Notes: a model not told the origin generated them from the sequence alone. DNA of 38,193 nt from CAVORB01 sp964395315 (GCA_964395315.1 CAYNBI010000027.1:1-38193); one strand, 5' to 3'; counted from the first letter of the stretch, positions 17,652 through 27,449 are shown. Translations and numbers: made by a program.

Positions 17652-18851
17652 CTACAAAAGGGTACCAGCGATCCAGTTGATGAGGTTGCCGAGCGATATC
17701 TGTGTAAAGACCACAGCCAACAAGGGGACACCCGCCGCAACCACCAACTGTAGAACAGTGGGAAAATCCACTGGGACGAGGCGCAAGCGCAGCACGGCCT
17801 CGACGGTTGCGTTCAAGTCCGATGCCGACGACGGATCGGGTGAGCCCATGATCTCCTCCCCCGGCGGCGCTTCTTCGATCCACTTGCGGTGGAAGGCCAG
17901 GTGATGCTGATTGGCGAGGCGGCCATATTCGAGCAATGCCCGTTCGCGCACGGCGTAGAGGGGACCGGCGAATACGAGCAAAGGGCCGATGACCAGACCC
18001 AGGCAGATCAGCAGCCATCCGGCCAAAGCCAACCAGACGGTTTCGGGACTGTGGTGCACCGACGCGAGGTCCTTGAGCATGGCTGAAGCGACGACGCAGC
18101 TCAGGGCGAAGATGAAGCCGCTGAAGATACTGGGAAAGATGGTCAAGAACCCCAGCCCCGCGGAGCGGTCCGGATGCAGAGGCATCAGCTGCAGCGGCAG
18201 CCGGGAGATCCGGAAAAGCAGCGCGGTCCAAACGATGAAGCGCCAAATCCAGCGCAACCCCAGGAAAAGAAACAGCGGCGTGCTGAGGAAGCGTGTCGTC
18301 TCCCCGGCCCAGGACAGCACGCCCTCGCCGCCGGCGACAACGGTTCCCTGCCAGCTCGAGCCAGTGAGATCGACGGTGTAGTGGGCGGTGACACCGGACC
18401 AGACCAGGGCGGCGGCCAAGATGATCAGCTCCGCCGGCGCGGAGGCCGAACGGCGGTCGGCAACCGCCAGCAGGGCCTTGAACGCCGGCTGATCCCCATC
18501 GGAGAGGATCCGGGCCTGGCGAAAGTGTTGCGTCAAAGCGATGAGGCGGCCGTCGGCGTACCGCTCGGTCGCGACCATGACCCAGATCGCAATCAGGTAG
18601 CGGGTATGGACCATCCAATCGGTGAAGAATCCCCAACCCGAGTAACGATCGTCCGCGACGGATTGCGCTGCCACCGCCAGCGCTGGCGGCAGCCACGCCA
18701 ACAGGGCCAAGGCGAGAGCGCCGCGCCATGTGGGAAGCTCGTCCGCCCCCGTCAGCCGAAGGCGGCGCAACAGACCGTGAAACGGACCGCCCACCACCAG
18801 CGAGAACCGACCTTCGAGGGAATCGGGCCCGGAATTCATCACACTAGGCAT
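17652..18851 (-). CDS. Multi-pass membrane protein of unknown function
   Basis: About 399 residues with at least six hydrophobic segments, including LALALLAWLPPALAVAA, YLIAIWVMVA, AELIILAAALVWSGV, FLTIFPSIFSGFIFALSCVV, WLALAGWLLICLGLVIGPLL and a C-terminal hydrophobic hairpin. I do not recognise the family. The start is uncertain: ATG at 18851 has a GGGG-rich stretch just upstream, and ATG at 18839 and 18878 are alternatives. A competing frame on the same strand is Arg/Gly-rich and has no membrane pattern, so it is a shadow. The gene lies downstream of the patatin-like gene with a gap of about 200 bases. Confidence 0.72.
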   Translation of the reverse strand: MPSVMNSGPDSLEGRFSLVVGGPFHGLLRRLRLTGADELPTWRGALALALLAWLPPALAVAAQSVADDRYSGWGFFTDWMVHTRYLIAIWVMVATERYADGRLIALTQHFRQARILSDGDQPAFKALLAVADRRSASAPAELIILAAALVWSGVTAHYTVDLTGSSWQGTVVAGGEGVLSWAGETTRFLSTPLFLFLGLRWIWRFIVWTALLFRISRLPLQLMPLHPDRSAGLGFLTIFPSIFSGFIFALSCVVASAMLKDLASVHHSPETVWLALAGWLLICLGLVIGPLLVFAGPLYAVRERALLEYGRLANQHHLAFHRKWIEEAPPGEEIMGSPDPSSASDLNATVEAVLRLRLVPVDFPTVLQLVVAAGVPLLAVVFTQISLGNLINWIAGTLL

Positions 18852-19053
18852 CCCACCCCCCGACCGCGCAAGCCGCACTCAGGGCCTTCATCATATCCCT
18901 TCCCGCCCCGGACAAGGCTGAAGTGTCGGTAGCGGATCTGACAATTCGGGCGTCCATATCCAGGCGGTCGCGCGAATCGCGAAGTCTGCGCTGCGTGCGG
19001 AATCCCTGGTACTGACATCCAGCATGCCACAGCGCCCTGTGATTCCGGCTCCG

Positions 19054-20478
19054 TTACTTTGGAGGTCGGCCGCCGAGGTCCCTGACGACAGACTGATATG
19101 CCGGCGACTTGCGCAATATCTGACCCGCCGCGCTGCGCAGCCGGTCGACGTCCTCGGCGGGGAGCACGAAGGACGTTGGCAGGTTCAAGAGGTGCGCGCG
19201 TTCCTCCGGATCGGCGAGCGCGTCGAAACTGACGTCGAGAACATCCAACTCGACCCTGGGCACACGGGCCTGCGCCTGCGCCTCGCCCAGTCCGGCGAGC
19301 CGCAGCCGGGCCACTTGGAGCTCGCGCCGCCATTTCCGTATCTGCACCAGGTCCTTCATGGTCTCGACCGTTTCGAACGAGTAGCGGTCGATCGGCACGC
19401 CCGTGGACTGCAGAAGCTGAGCGGCAAAGCCGGGAGGAGACTCGCTGCGGTCCCAGTCTGTACTGGGTGAGGAGTGCGAGTTCACGATGACCACGACGAC
19501 CCTTTGCACGACGCCGAAACCGACCTGCCCGCGGAATTCCGCACTCGCGGCAAGTTCCTCGATGGACTCCAACACACCGCGGACCCCGAGATTGTCCGCA
19601 ACGCCACCGTCCACCAAGTGGATGTACGGGCGATCCTTGCTGTTTTGAAACGACGCCATTTCTCGGTATCGCTGCTGGGCGCGCCCGGATGGCCGCACGG
19701 GATGGACGGGGTCGATGACCGCCTTCACCCAGGCCGGATACTGATAGCCGCACCGCCCCCCGTAGTTGTTGAGGGTCACTGGCGACAGCGCGATCGGAAC
19801 GGCGGACGAGGTGGCGGCCGCGCGCGACAGGCGAACCTTGCTCAGATCCGAGCACAGGAGGTCGAAGTCGTTCTGGAAGAATGCAAGCCGCGATCCGGTC
19901 GAGAGGTCCGTGCCGGTGGCGATGGCCACGGGCCCGGGCTTTTCGAGCAGATCGCCGAAGGTCGCGCCCTCGAACAGGATCTCGTCGTAGTACTCCGCCG
20001 CGAGCTCCGAGCGCCCGGCGCTGCCTCCGATGTACTTCGGCCAATAGATCGGATTTAAGGAGCGGGCGAGCAGCGCGCCTTGCACGTCGCGCTTGAGGAA
20101 GCGCTGCTCGTACTCGGAGAACAGCCGGTCCCCGTAGAGGGCGTAGGAGAGCGCGGTGAAGCTGCCCCCCGACACGCCGGTGATGAGGTCGACCTCATCG
20201 ATCAGCCGGCGCTGCTTACCGTTGACATAGACCTTGGTGCGCCGCAGTTCCTCCAGCACCCCGTACGAGAACGCCGCCGCCCGCGTTCCGCCCCCCGAGA
20301 AGGAGAGCACGAACAGGGTGTGTGGATCGTTGTTCTGGCGCTTGGGGAGCAGGAGGTAAGGACGATAACCCGCCTGCGGATCGACCTTGGCAATCGGCTC
20401 GTTGATCGGCCGACTGGCACATCCCACGAGCGACAGGGCAGCCAGGACCCAAAGGAGCTTGCGGCCTGGACTCATCAT
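19054..20478 (-). CDS. Patatin-like phospholipase lipoprotein
   Basis: A 474-residue predicted lipid acyl hydrolase anchored in the envelope by a lipobox LVGC (Cys20). The patatin marks are complete: the oxyanion loop SGGGTRA (61-67), nucleophile Ser103 in GVSGGS (101-106) and the catalytic aspartate in DGG (290-292). The substrate is unknown; such proteins act on phospholipids or other acyl esters. The start has two adjacent ATG codons behind a GAGGG site. It is the last gene of the right-hand envelope-protein island on this strand. Confidence 0.9.
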   Translation of the reverse strand: MMSPGRKLLWVLAALSLVGCASRPINEPIAKVDPQAGYRPYLLLPKRQNNDPHTLFVLSFSGGGTRAAAFSYGVLEELRRTKVYVNGKQRRLIDEVDLITGVSGGSFTALSYALYGDRLFSEYEQRFLKRDVQGALLARSLNPIYWPKYIGGSAGRSELAAEYYDEILFEGATFGDLLEKPGPVAIATGTDLSTGSRLAFFQNDFDLLCSDLSKVRLSRAAATSSAVPIALSPVTLNNYGGRCGYQYPAWVKAVIDPVHPVRPSGRAQQRYREMASFQNSKDRPYIHLVDGGVADNLGVRGVLESIEELAASAEFRGQVGFGVVQRVVVVIVNSHSSPSTDWDRSESPPGFAAQLLQSTGVPIDRYSFETVETMKDLVQIRKWRRELQVARLRLAGLGEAQAQARVPRVELDVLDVSFDALADPEERAHLLNLPTSFVLPAEDVDRLRSAAGQILRKSPAYQSVVRDLGGRPPK

Positions 20479-20588
20479 CGTCTGCCCTCAGCGTCGGAAA
20501 AGTATTGATGATGAGTCACGGGGACCCTGAAAGACAAGGTGCCCCTGACTGCCTCCACTGACCCTATGCCGGGCCGTCGTGCATCCAA

Positions 20589-20605
20589 GCCGGGCATCGC
20601 CCGGC
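20589..20605. repeat. Short GC hairpin between two genes
   Basis: GCCGGGC and GCCCGGC (seven base pairs) around an ATC loop, between the broken Tat-protein gene and the patatin-like gene. No T run follows on either strand, so a classical terminator is not supported. Confidence 0.35.
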
Positions 20606-20653
20606 ACCATGCAGCGTCAGGATCGGCTCGTACACAGCTGGCGGCACCCCGTC

Positions 20654-21181
20654 TCAACGTATGACGGCCCGCCGCCACACGCGGCGTCGAGTCCCAGCGA
20701 AGGATAGCGGGGTCAGGGGCATGCCACTGATGTCGACAAAGAGCGATGCCATGCCGGCGCTTGCCGGGATTTCGCCCTCCAATACACTGACCTCGTAGCT
20801 CAGGTCATCGCCTTCCAAGACCGGATCCCGCAACACGACCACCGCATCGGCCATGTCCTTGTTCTCCAGGAAGGCCAGGGTCGCGTTTGGCGGATCCTTG
20901 AGGAAGCTGTCCTTGCCCTCGCCCCAGAAGGGGACGAAACGACGGGTGGCCATGTGCCCGGCGATTCGCTCCGGACGGTCGGAGAACATCACCTTGGCGG
21001 GATTGACCCCCTTGAGCGTGAGCCTGCCGTCGCCATAGGTGATACCTCGCGCATTCTGCACGAACAGGAAATCGGCCATCTCTTGGGCCTCTTAGCCCCC
21101 GCTCGCCCGAGCCGTCTTTATGGCCAGGGCGAGCGGCCCCGGCAGGGCCGCGGCGGTCAGGAGCTCGCGTCTGGTTGTCAT
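20654..21181 (-). pseudogene. Tat-exported motif protein split from its signal peptide by an in-frame TAA
   Basis: Reading from ATG at 21181 (GGAGG five bases upstream) gives MTTRRELLTAAALPGPLALA and a few more residues, then TAA at 21092-21094 (codon 30). The frame then continues without shift into MADFLFVQNARGITYGDG at 21079 and runs to 20654. The intact paralogue at 33612-34154 shows that the signal peptide and body belong to one protein. The body is strongly conserved between the two copies, including SDRPERIAGHMAT, FLKDPPNATL, LRDPVLEGD and the end GMPLTPLSFAGxRRRVWRRA. As it stands only a 141-residue protein without signal could be made from the internal ATG. Function unknown. Confidence 0.75.
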
Positions 21182-21347
21182 GTCCACCTCCGACCAAATC
21201 GAAGTTGATTGAAAGTCGTCACCAAGATCGACGCCCTTGCCGGTGCCGTCACGATGACCCGAGAGAGGCAATGCTCATTGGTCATCCAGGCCAGAGTCAG
21301 CTCATGCATCCAAGAACGACCCTGCCCAGATCACCGCTCACCAACCT

Positions 21348-22679
21348 CTAGAACGTCCAGTTGTAGTAGGCGGCCAGGAAAATGGTTCCGACATTGTTGA
21401 AGGACCCCTCCAGGTTACCGCGCCCCCCGAGCGCCACCGGGAGCTTGCTCTGCAGCTCGGTGTCGAGCGTACCTCCGTACAGATACTCCGCCGCGACGCC
21501 CCAGAAGGCGTTCTTGCTCAACTGCTGCTGGCCACCGACGCCGAAGCGCCAGGCGGCGTTCACCGGCATGAGCGGCGAGACACTCGAGCTATCCTGAAAT
21601 TCGGAATCGTAGGCAATGCCGAAATTGAGTAGCCAGGGGTCGCTCAAGCGGTATTGCGCTCCCAACGCGACGTGCCAGGTGTCCTTGAAATCCAGATCGG
21701 TCGTGACCCCGGTGGGATTGGTCGTATCGTCGATGCCGAGCTCCACCTGGCCGAACTTCGACCACTCCTGCCAGCCGACGCTGCCGAGCACCGCCCAGCG
21801 GTCGTTCACCTGCGTGAACAGACTGCCCATCACCTGCTGCGGAACTTTGATACCGACCTCGAGTTGCGAGGTCAGCAGTCCCCGGTTGTTCAACGCCGTT
21901 GCGAGACCCGGGGCGATGCCCGAGAACTCCAGCGGCGCCTTGAAATCGAGGTTGACCTGCGAGCTCCAGGTGAGGCCGAGCCGGGTGCCGGCGTCGATCT
22001 CGTAAAGCAGACCCAGGTTACCGCCCCAGCCCAAGGCGTTGTCCTCCAGCTTGAGACGACCGTCCCCGAAGCTCGGATCGACGTTGTTGATCGCGACCTG
22101 GTTTCGGTAAATGCCGTACATGGCGTTGACGCTCGCCCCGAGCGAGAGCTTGTCCGACACCCTGTAGGCGATGGCCGGCACGAAGGAGAGTCCGATCAGG
22201 GTCCCCTCCTGGACGTAGTAGCGGCCAACCCAGTCGTTGTTGTAGACGAGGGGGGCACCGAAGTTTCCGGTCATCGCAACTCCGAGCTTCAGGTCCGGCG
22301 AGACGCTGTAGCTCAGGTAGCCGCCACCGCCGGCGAACCAACCGCCCGAGCCGATGGCATAACCGCCGTCGTCGCGGCCAAGCAGCGGTGACGTGCCCGA
22401 GCCGATCGAGAACTTCGTATTGGCCCAAAACAGCTGGCCCGCGCCCAGGAACTGGATGCCGTCCAGGCGTGTCATGCCGGCGGGGTTGGTGAACACCGTC
22501 GAGGCGTCCTGGGCCCGCGCCCCCCAGCCCGCCGAGGCCAGGCCAACCTCCGCCGTCCCGACCTCGTAGGCAATTAGGCCGCCGGCCGTCGACTGTCCGG
22601 CGGCCAGGGCGCCGGCGCAGAGCATGGTCAGCACCGAAGCGCGACAGTGGTCAAATCTGTGTGCGCACAAGCTCTTCAT
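21348..22679 (-). CDS. FadL/OmpP1-type outer-membrane transporter
   Basis: About 443 residues: a signal peptide, then a 14-strand barrel of the FadL family, which takes up long-chain fatty acids and other hydrophobic molecules. The N-terminal hatch shows the typical GWGARAQDASTVFTNPAGMT with the NPAG motif, and the protein ends in the aromatic YYNWTF expected for barrel assembly. The start at MKSLCAHRF is chosen for its GGAG site seven bases upstream; the longer open frame has no good site. It lies between the beta-propeller gene and the broken Tat-protein gene, same strand. Confidence 0.9.
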   Translation of the reverse strand: MKSLCAHRFDHCRASVLTMLCAGALAAGQSTAGGLIAYEVGTAEVGLASAGWGARAQDASTVFTNPAGMTRLDGIQFLGAGQLFWANTKFSIGSGTSPLLGRDDGGYAIGSGGWFAGGGGYLSYSVSPDLKLGVAMTGNFGAPLVYNNDWVGRYYVQEGTLIGLSFVPAIAYRVSDKLSLGASVNAMYGIYRNQVAINNVDPSFGDGRLKLEDNALGWGGNLGLLYEIDAGTRLGLTWSSQVNLDFKAPLEFSGIAPGLATALNNRGLLTSQLEVGIKVPQQVMGSLFTQVNDRWAVLGSVGWQEWSKFGQVELGIDDTTNPTGVTTDLDFKDTWHVALGAQYRLSDPWLLNFGIAYDSEFQDSSSVSPLMPVNAAWRFGVGGQQQLSKNAFWGVAAEYLYGGTLDTELQSKLPVALGGRGNLEGSFNNVGTIFLAAYYNWTF

Positions 22680-22848
22680 CAGGCATCTCCGTGTTGGTCG
22701 TTTGTCCTCGCGCTGCGATGGATGCGCACCTCGGCAGCAACCTTGCACCCGTCCCTTTGCGTCGATATTCCCCTACGTTGGCGAGCGCAGCGAAGCCGAA
22801 GAAGCGGATGCCCGATGGCATCCCCCGGCGCGCCACCCTCATGTGTGC

Positions 22849-24429
22849 TCACTTCCCGTCGCCAGGCTTCGGCATGACCTGGAGGACGTAGAACCCCTTT
22901 CCGTCCGCGGTGGGGAAATAGACCCGCCCGCCGAAGCCCGGGGTCGTCAGCGAGTTGACGGTCAGGGGCTCGAAGAAGTCGGACTCGGCGAGGAGCTTGC
23001 CGGTGGCGGCGTCACGCCAGGTGAGCTGCTCGGTGTAGTTCGACTTCTCCACTGCCAGCGGGATCGGCTCGATCTCCACGGGGAGCTTGATGTTGGTCAG
23101 CAGCAGGATGCGCTTGTCCGGCGGACCCATCACCGGCTGGAAGGTGTTGGAGATGTCGTCGACGACGAAGGCGGTCTCGAGCTTGCCGGTCTCCTGGTCT
23201 AGCCTGATTCCGGCGACCTTCTTCATCCCCATGTCCGCCGAGTAGATCATGTTGTTCTCGGGGTCGGCGCCGTTCTTCGGCGGCGCGAAGCTGAATTCCA
23301 GGCGACCGAGCTCGCCGAAGGGGAAGATGGTGCTCACCCGGGTGGCGTCGTCCTTGTGGATGACGACGACGCTGGACGCCTTCTTGTCGCTGAAGAGCCC
23401 GTTCGTCTGGACCGCGATCCAGTCCCCGATGACGGTGGGGGCGGTCATGGCCTGCTGGCCCTCGGCGAGCGGCTTGATCTGCCAGCTCTCGTCGGCCGAG
23501 AGCTTCTTCGTCTCGGGGTCCCAGAAGAAACGTGCCGCGGTCTCGATCATCCCCATGTAGATCGCGATCTTGTCGCCGTAGGGCGCCACGATGTGGGGCG
23601 ACGGGGCGGGCTCCGGCAGGTTGAGCGAATCGAGCACCTCGAGGGTATTGGGGTCGACCGCGACCAGGACGGAATTCGGCTGCTTCATGCCCTTCTTCGC
23701 GCAGGCGATGATCGCCATGGTGCCCTGGAGGGTGCAACCGACGGGGCGCGTCTGGTCCTTGAGGATCAGGGTGCCGTCGGGCGCGATGGTCAGGTGCTTG
23801 AAGTTGACGTCCTCGATGGGCGCCTCGCCGGGCGGCAGGGTATTGGTCTTGAGGATCTCGCCGGTGTCCCCGTCGACGAGGGCGACGAAGTGCGACCAGG
23901 CGAAGGCGATGTTGCCGTCGGGCAGGATGTTGAGATTGGCGTTGCCGATCCAGCGGCCGGAGACGTTGAGGTTGTCGAAATAGGTGCGCCAGACCTGCTC
24001 TCCGGTGGTCGCATCCGCCTTGGCGATGTAGGGACCGACCTGGCGCGGATCGTCGCGCGTCGGGAACTCGCCGCCGACGATATAGAGCTCGCCCGGCCTG
24101 CGGTTGTTGATGTAGGAGATCCCCGGATAGTCGTCGGCGCTGCGCCAGGCAAAGACCTGGTTCGGCCCGTCGTGGGAGCCGGTGAAGGTCGCGCAGGGGA
24201 AGTTGCCGCTGCGCTGGGCATCGGAGATCTCGGCGCCGTTCAGGGACGAGTAGTAGCCGGGCGTCGGGATCGCGCGCTGGCAGGCGAGCTCCTTGGAATA
24301 GAGGGTCACGTCACCCGGGATCGGGCCGTTGGCGGCGATCTCGCCGGGCCGCGGATCCGCGGATGCGGCACCTCCGGCAAACGCGAAGCTGATCGCGGCT
24401 GTCAGTTCGAGAATCTTGGTCTTTTTCAT
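22849..24429 (-). CDS. Exported beta-propeller (PQQ-like repeat) protein
   Basis: A 526-residue protein with a signal peptide (cleavage near ASA-DP, residue 25). Repeated blade-like units are visible, for example KADATTGEQVWRTYF, ALVDGDTGEILKTNTLP, VAVDPNTLEVLDSLNLP and LTWRDAATGKLLAESDFF, as in quinoprotein-like propellers. I see no clear PQQ dehydrogenase active site, so it may be a structural or binding propeller. The frame is open far upstream, but MKKTKILELTAAISFAF after GGGAGG is the natural start. It lies 134 bases after the DUF1254/DUF1214 fusion gene and 169 before the FadL gene, so the three probably form one unit. Confidence 0.82.
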   Translation of the reverse strand: MKKTKILELTAAISFAFAGGAASADPRPGEIAANGPIPGDVTLYSKELACQRAIPTPGYYSSLNGAEISDAQRSGNFPCATFTGSHDGPNQVFAWRSADDYPGISYINNRRPGELYIVGGEFPTRDDPRQVGPYIAKADATTGEQVWRTYFDNLNVSGRWIGNANLNILPDGNIAFAWSHFVALVDGDTGEILKTNTLPPGEAPIEDVNFKHLTIAPDGTLILKDQTRPVGCTLQGTMAIIACAKKGMKQPNSVLVAVDPNTLEVLDSLNLPEPAPSPHIVAPYGDKIAIYMGMIETAARFFWDPETKKLSADESWQIKPLAEGQQAMTAPTVIGDWIAVQTNGLFSDKKASSVVVIHKDDATRVSTIFPFGELGRLEFSFAPPKNGADPENNMIYSADMGMKKVAGIRLDQETGKLETAFVVDDISNTFQPVMGPPDKRILLLTNIKLPVEIEPIPLAVEKSNYTEQLTWRDAATGKLLAESDFFEPLTVNSLTTPGFGGRVYFPTADGKGFYVLQVMPKPGDGK

Positions 24430-24563
24430 GCTGCCTCCCTTGGTGCGGCCCCGGGGCCGCGTGTCTTGAATGATTGCTCTTGCCACGGCCGGGGGGCCCG
24501 GGCGTCGAGCAGCGCCCTCGCGGCGCAGAGCGGTGGGATGTGGTAAGCAGAGCGAACCGCCTC

Positions 24564-27449
24564 CTACGGGATGCCTTTCGTCCCACTGGCCTCGAACTCC
24601 GCCTTGGTGGTGTAGTATCCGCGCGGGTAGTAGGGCCCCATCACGGACTCCTCCATGCCGGGCTCGGTCACATAGTCGGGGCTTTGCCTCCAGTCGGGAT
24701 TGTTCGCCATGATGCGCATCATCAGCATGCCGAAATCGGTGCGGTTCTTGGGGCCGTCGACGCCCTCGCCCCGGGGGCTCCACTCGATCCAGGCCACCCC
24801 GTTCTCCGCGGTCGCGTTCGCCGGTCTGTCCTCCTCGCGGCTGTAGACGATGGTGTAGTTGCCGTCCTTGTCCAGGGGCACCTGCATGTCGGTCAGTCCG
24901 TCGACGATCTGTCCCGAGGGCGCGGCCTCGCAGCTCACCAGCGACCAGTACTGGGTCTGCGTATCGGGTTTGATTTCCAGGCCCCTGCCGCCCGCGCCGG
25001 CGAAGGTGTCGGGGAAGGTCGGCATCTTGCCGCGCATGACGTACACCGGGCCGAACTCGCGCGAGAGCTGGATGAACAGGTACTGGGTCAACGGGTCTCC
25101 GCCGCCGTCGATGGCGCCCGCGTAGGGGATCTTGGCGCGCTCTTCCGGGGTCTTGAAGGACCCGAGGATCGAATACTTGATGTTCCAGTACTTCTCCCAG
25201 CGGGGTTCCTTGCGCGCCGGCGCGGTGGCCGGGTTCAGGGTGGGATCGTTGTCCTTGGCGTGCACGATGTTGTACCACTGCTCGCCGGTGATGGGCTGCT
25301 CGGTCGAGGCCGTGAACGGCCGGCCGAACTGCCGGGCCACCTCATCCGCCGACAGTTGCGTGCCGTCGGCCAGGGTGCCCGTGTAGTTCGGCAGGCCGCG
25401 CCCCGCCCAGGGCGTCGATGCCGGACCCCAGCCCGGTCCATCGTAGCCCTGGTCCGGGAGATAGATGCGGTTGACGAACATGAGCTCGGCACCGTCCCTG
25501 CCCGCATACAGGGTGTTGGCCGCCCGCTCCGGCGCCTGCTTCGGCGCGTCTTCCGCCACCACGCGCAGGGTGAAGTCGCGCTTCTCGGCCAAGCGGTCGG
25601 CGCCGACCCGGAATGGGTTCGTGGAACCCTCGTCGGGCTCGATGTCCGGGCCAGAGAACGCCTCGCCGGTGGACACGAAGGTGCCGTGCGCCGCCTTGTA
25701 GAGCGCGAACTGGAAATAGCGCGCGTGCGGGAAGCTGTAGTTCAAGGCCAGACTGCTGCCAGCGGGCATCGCCAGGCGGCCGATGAAATAGGTCGACTGC
25801 ATGTCCGGCCACAGGTTGGGGTTCTGCACCGGGCGCGGGTACTCCAGGTAATTCCAGTACACCCAGCCGCGCGGACCCTGGAACAAGGGATCGTGGCCAT
25901 AGCGCGTGTCGGTGCGCACGACGTTCTCCAGGGACTTGTCGCCGGGACGCCTCACGTCGAGCGCGTTGAGGTTCTGGACGGGCACCAGCGCCGGCGGCTG
26001 CCAGGTCCCCTTGCCGAGCGGGTAGACCGAGGGCGGCTCGGTCTTGGGCCAGTAGAGGCGCATGACGACGAACATGGGCCCGTCCGGCGCGGGAAGCCAA
26101 TTGGACTCCTTATCCTTGCCGGGGGAATCCTTCTGGACGTAGATCGTGAGCGAGCCGTCCGGATTCTTCTTCAGCCCCGGCAGCATGGGGGAGTTGATCA
26201 GGTAGCGGTTGATCGGGTTGTCGATCAGCAGCTGGGTGCGGCCGTCGTACATGGTGATGGACCAGAAGGCGTGGACCGGGGGGAGCTGCCCCGCCGGGAA
26301 GGTCATCTGGTAGCCGTGCTTGCTCCCGTCGAGCACGATGCCGTTCGCGTCGTGGCGGGTGAAGGGGTAGACCGCCTCCGCCTCGCTGTTGCCGTAGATG
26401 CCTAGCTTGGCGGCGGCGGCGCGCAGGGCCCAGTCGCCATCGTAGAAGTCGCGGCTGCCCGCGGCCGAGCCGATCTGCCAGCCGTTGACCTCGGTGCCCA
26501 CGCTCTCCGCCGTCTTCGCGATCTTGGCGAAGGCCGCTTTCACGCCGGCCCCGATCGCCGCCTGTGCGTCGGCGGGGAGGTCCCCGTGTGCAGTCTTCTT
26601 GCCAGCGCCGATGCCGATCTTTGCGAGCTTCTCGCGCAGGGGCTTCTCCACCTCGGCCGTGCCCACGGGCGGGCAGAACTGGAGCAGGAAGTCGAGGTAC
26701 TCCGGGAACCGGCTTGTAAGGGCCGCCTGCTCGAACTCGGGCCAGTCGACCGCGGGCGCCGCAGCAGGCGCGGGCTGGCCGAGGAATCTCGACAGGGGCT
26801 CGATCCTGTAGCCGGCCTGGACCTTCTTGACGTTGTCCATGTCGGCCGGTGCGAAGAGCTGGGTGCGGTAGATCACCAGGGTGAACCGGGTCTCGCTGCG
26901 GAATGACTTGGCGATGCCCTTTGGCGTCTCCCCCTGCCAGTCGGGCCCGGAGACCAGGTAGCAGCCGGCGCCGTTGCCCGCGGTGCGGCTGCCCATGTAG
27001 CCGTAGTTATCCGAATACAGGTCGACGAGCTGGACGTCGTAATAGCGCTTTTTCTCGATCTCGGGCATGCAGAGCACCTGGGGCTCGGCGCGCAGATCGA
27101 GAAAGGCCATCGAATAGGGCGTGTCGCTGTTGGGCGTGCTGATGCCCGTGTCCTTGGGCGTGAAGACCCGCGCCTCGTTGTGGATCTGGTTGATCGGCCC
27201 CTTGTACTGTCCCGAGTCGGGATCGATGAAGTACTTGTAGAGGACGGCATAGCCGATAAGCATCGGGAAGCCGTAGAGATAGGCCTCCTCGGCGATCGCG
27301 GAGAGGTCGTTGCGAACGGAACCGACGTTCTCCCCCGTCGGCGGCTCGGCAGGTTGCACGGCTGCCGCACCGAGACAGGCTATGCCAACCACTGCCGCCA
27401 CAGCATGCCGCCGTGTAAACGGACCCAGCTCCGCAAGATCGAGTCGCAT
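24564..27449 (-). CDS. Exported DUF1254-DUF1214 fusion protein with a large extra C-terminal region
   Basis: A 961-residue protein starting behind AGGAGG, with a TRRHAVAAVVG signal that resembles a twin-arginine leader. DUF1254 covers about 50-200 (EEAYLYGFPMLIGYAVLY, TPNSDTPYSMAFLDLR). DUF1214 covers about 350-475 (KHGYQMTFPAGQLPPVHAFW, then PMFVVMRLYWPK). The remaining 430 residues repeat the style of these folds (YFIGRLAMPAGSSLALNYSF, HARYFQFALYK) and end with a region containing RPANATAENGVAWIEWSPRG and FGMLMMRIMANNPDW. I believe this end also exists as a separate protein in other bacteria. No catalytic function is established for these families. It lies directly downstream of the AraC regulator gene at 27670. 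Confidence 0.85.
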   Translation of the reverse strand: MRLDLAELGPFTRRHAVAAVVGIACLGAAAVQPAEPPTGENVGSVRNDLSAIAEEAYLYGFPMLIGYAVLYKYFIDPDSGQYKGPINQIHNEARVFTPKDTGISTPNSDTPYSMAFLDLRAEPQVLCMPEIEKKRYYDVQLVDLYSDNYGYMGSRTAGNGAGCYLVSGPDWQGETPKGIAKSFRSETRFTLVIYRTQLFAPADMDNVKKVQAGYRIEPLSRFLGQPAPAAAPAVDWPEFEQAALTSRFPEYLDFLLQFCPPVGTAEVEKPLREKLAKIGIGAGKKTAHGDLPADAQAAIGAGVKAAFAKIAKTAESVGTEVNGWQIGSAAGSRDFYDGDWALRAAAAKLGIYGNSEAEAVYPFTRHDANGIVLDGSKHGYQMTFPAGQLPPVHAFWSITMYDGRTQLLIDNPINRYLINSPMLPGLKKNPDGSLTIYVQKDSPGKDKESNWLPAPDGPMFVVMRLYWPKTEPPSVYPLGKGTWQPPALVPVQNLNALDVRRPGDKSLENVVRTDTRYGHDPLFQGPRGWVYWNYLEYPRPVQNPNLWPDMQSTYFIGRLAMPAGSSLALNYSFPHARYFQFALYKAAHGTFVSTGEAFSGPDIEPDEGSTNPFRVGADRLAEKRDFTLRVVAEDAPKQAPERAANTLYAGRDGAELMFVNRIYLPDQGYDGPGWGPASTPWAGRGLPNYTGTLADGTQLSADEVARQFGRPFTASTEQPITGEQWYNIVHAKDNDPTLNPATAPARKEPRWEKYWNIKYSILGSFKTPEERAKIPYAGAIDGGGDPLTQYLFIQLSREFGPVYVMRGKMPTFPDTFAGAGGRGLEIKPDTQTQYWSLVSCEAAPSGQIVDGLTDMQVPLDKDGNYTIVYSREEDRPANATAENGVAWIEWSPRGEGVDGPKNRTDFGMLMMRIMANNPDWRQSPDYVTEPGMEESVMGPYYPRGYYTTKAEFEASGTKGIP

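Noticed and set aside
18839..20044. A 401-codon minus-strand frame overlapping the patatin-like gene
   Set aside because: Arg/Gly-rich shadow; the other frame has the lipobox and all patatin motifs.
12869..21181. Possible reassignment of TAA as a sense codon, given two in-frame TAA
   Set aside because: The intact Hsp20 gene ends at TAA with a terminator close behind, so TAA works as a stop here. Point mutations or sequence errors are simpler.
24474..26405. A 643-codon open frame on the plus strand
   Set aside because: It lies entirely antisense to the DUF1254/DUF1214 fusion, is rich in Arg, Gly, Val and His as expected of a GC-rich antisense frame, and has no family resemblance or ribosome site.
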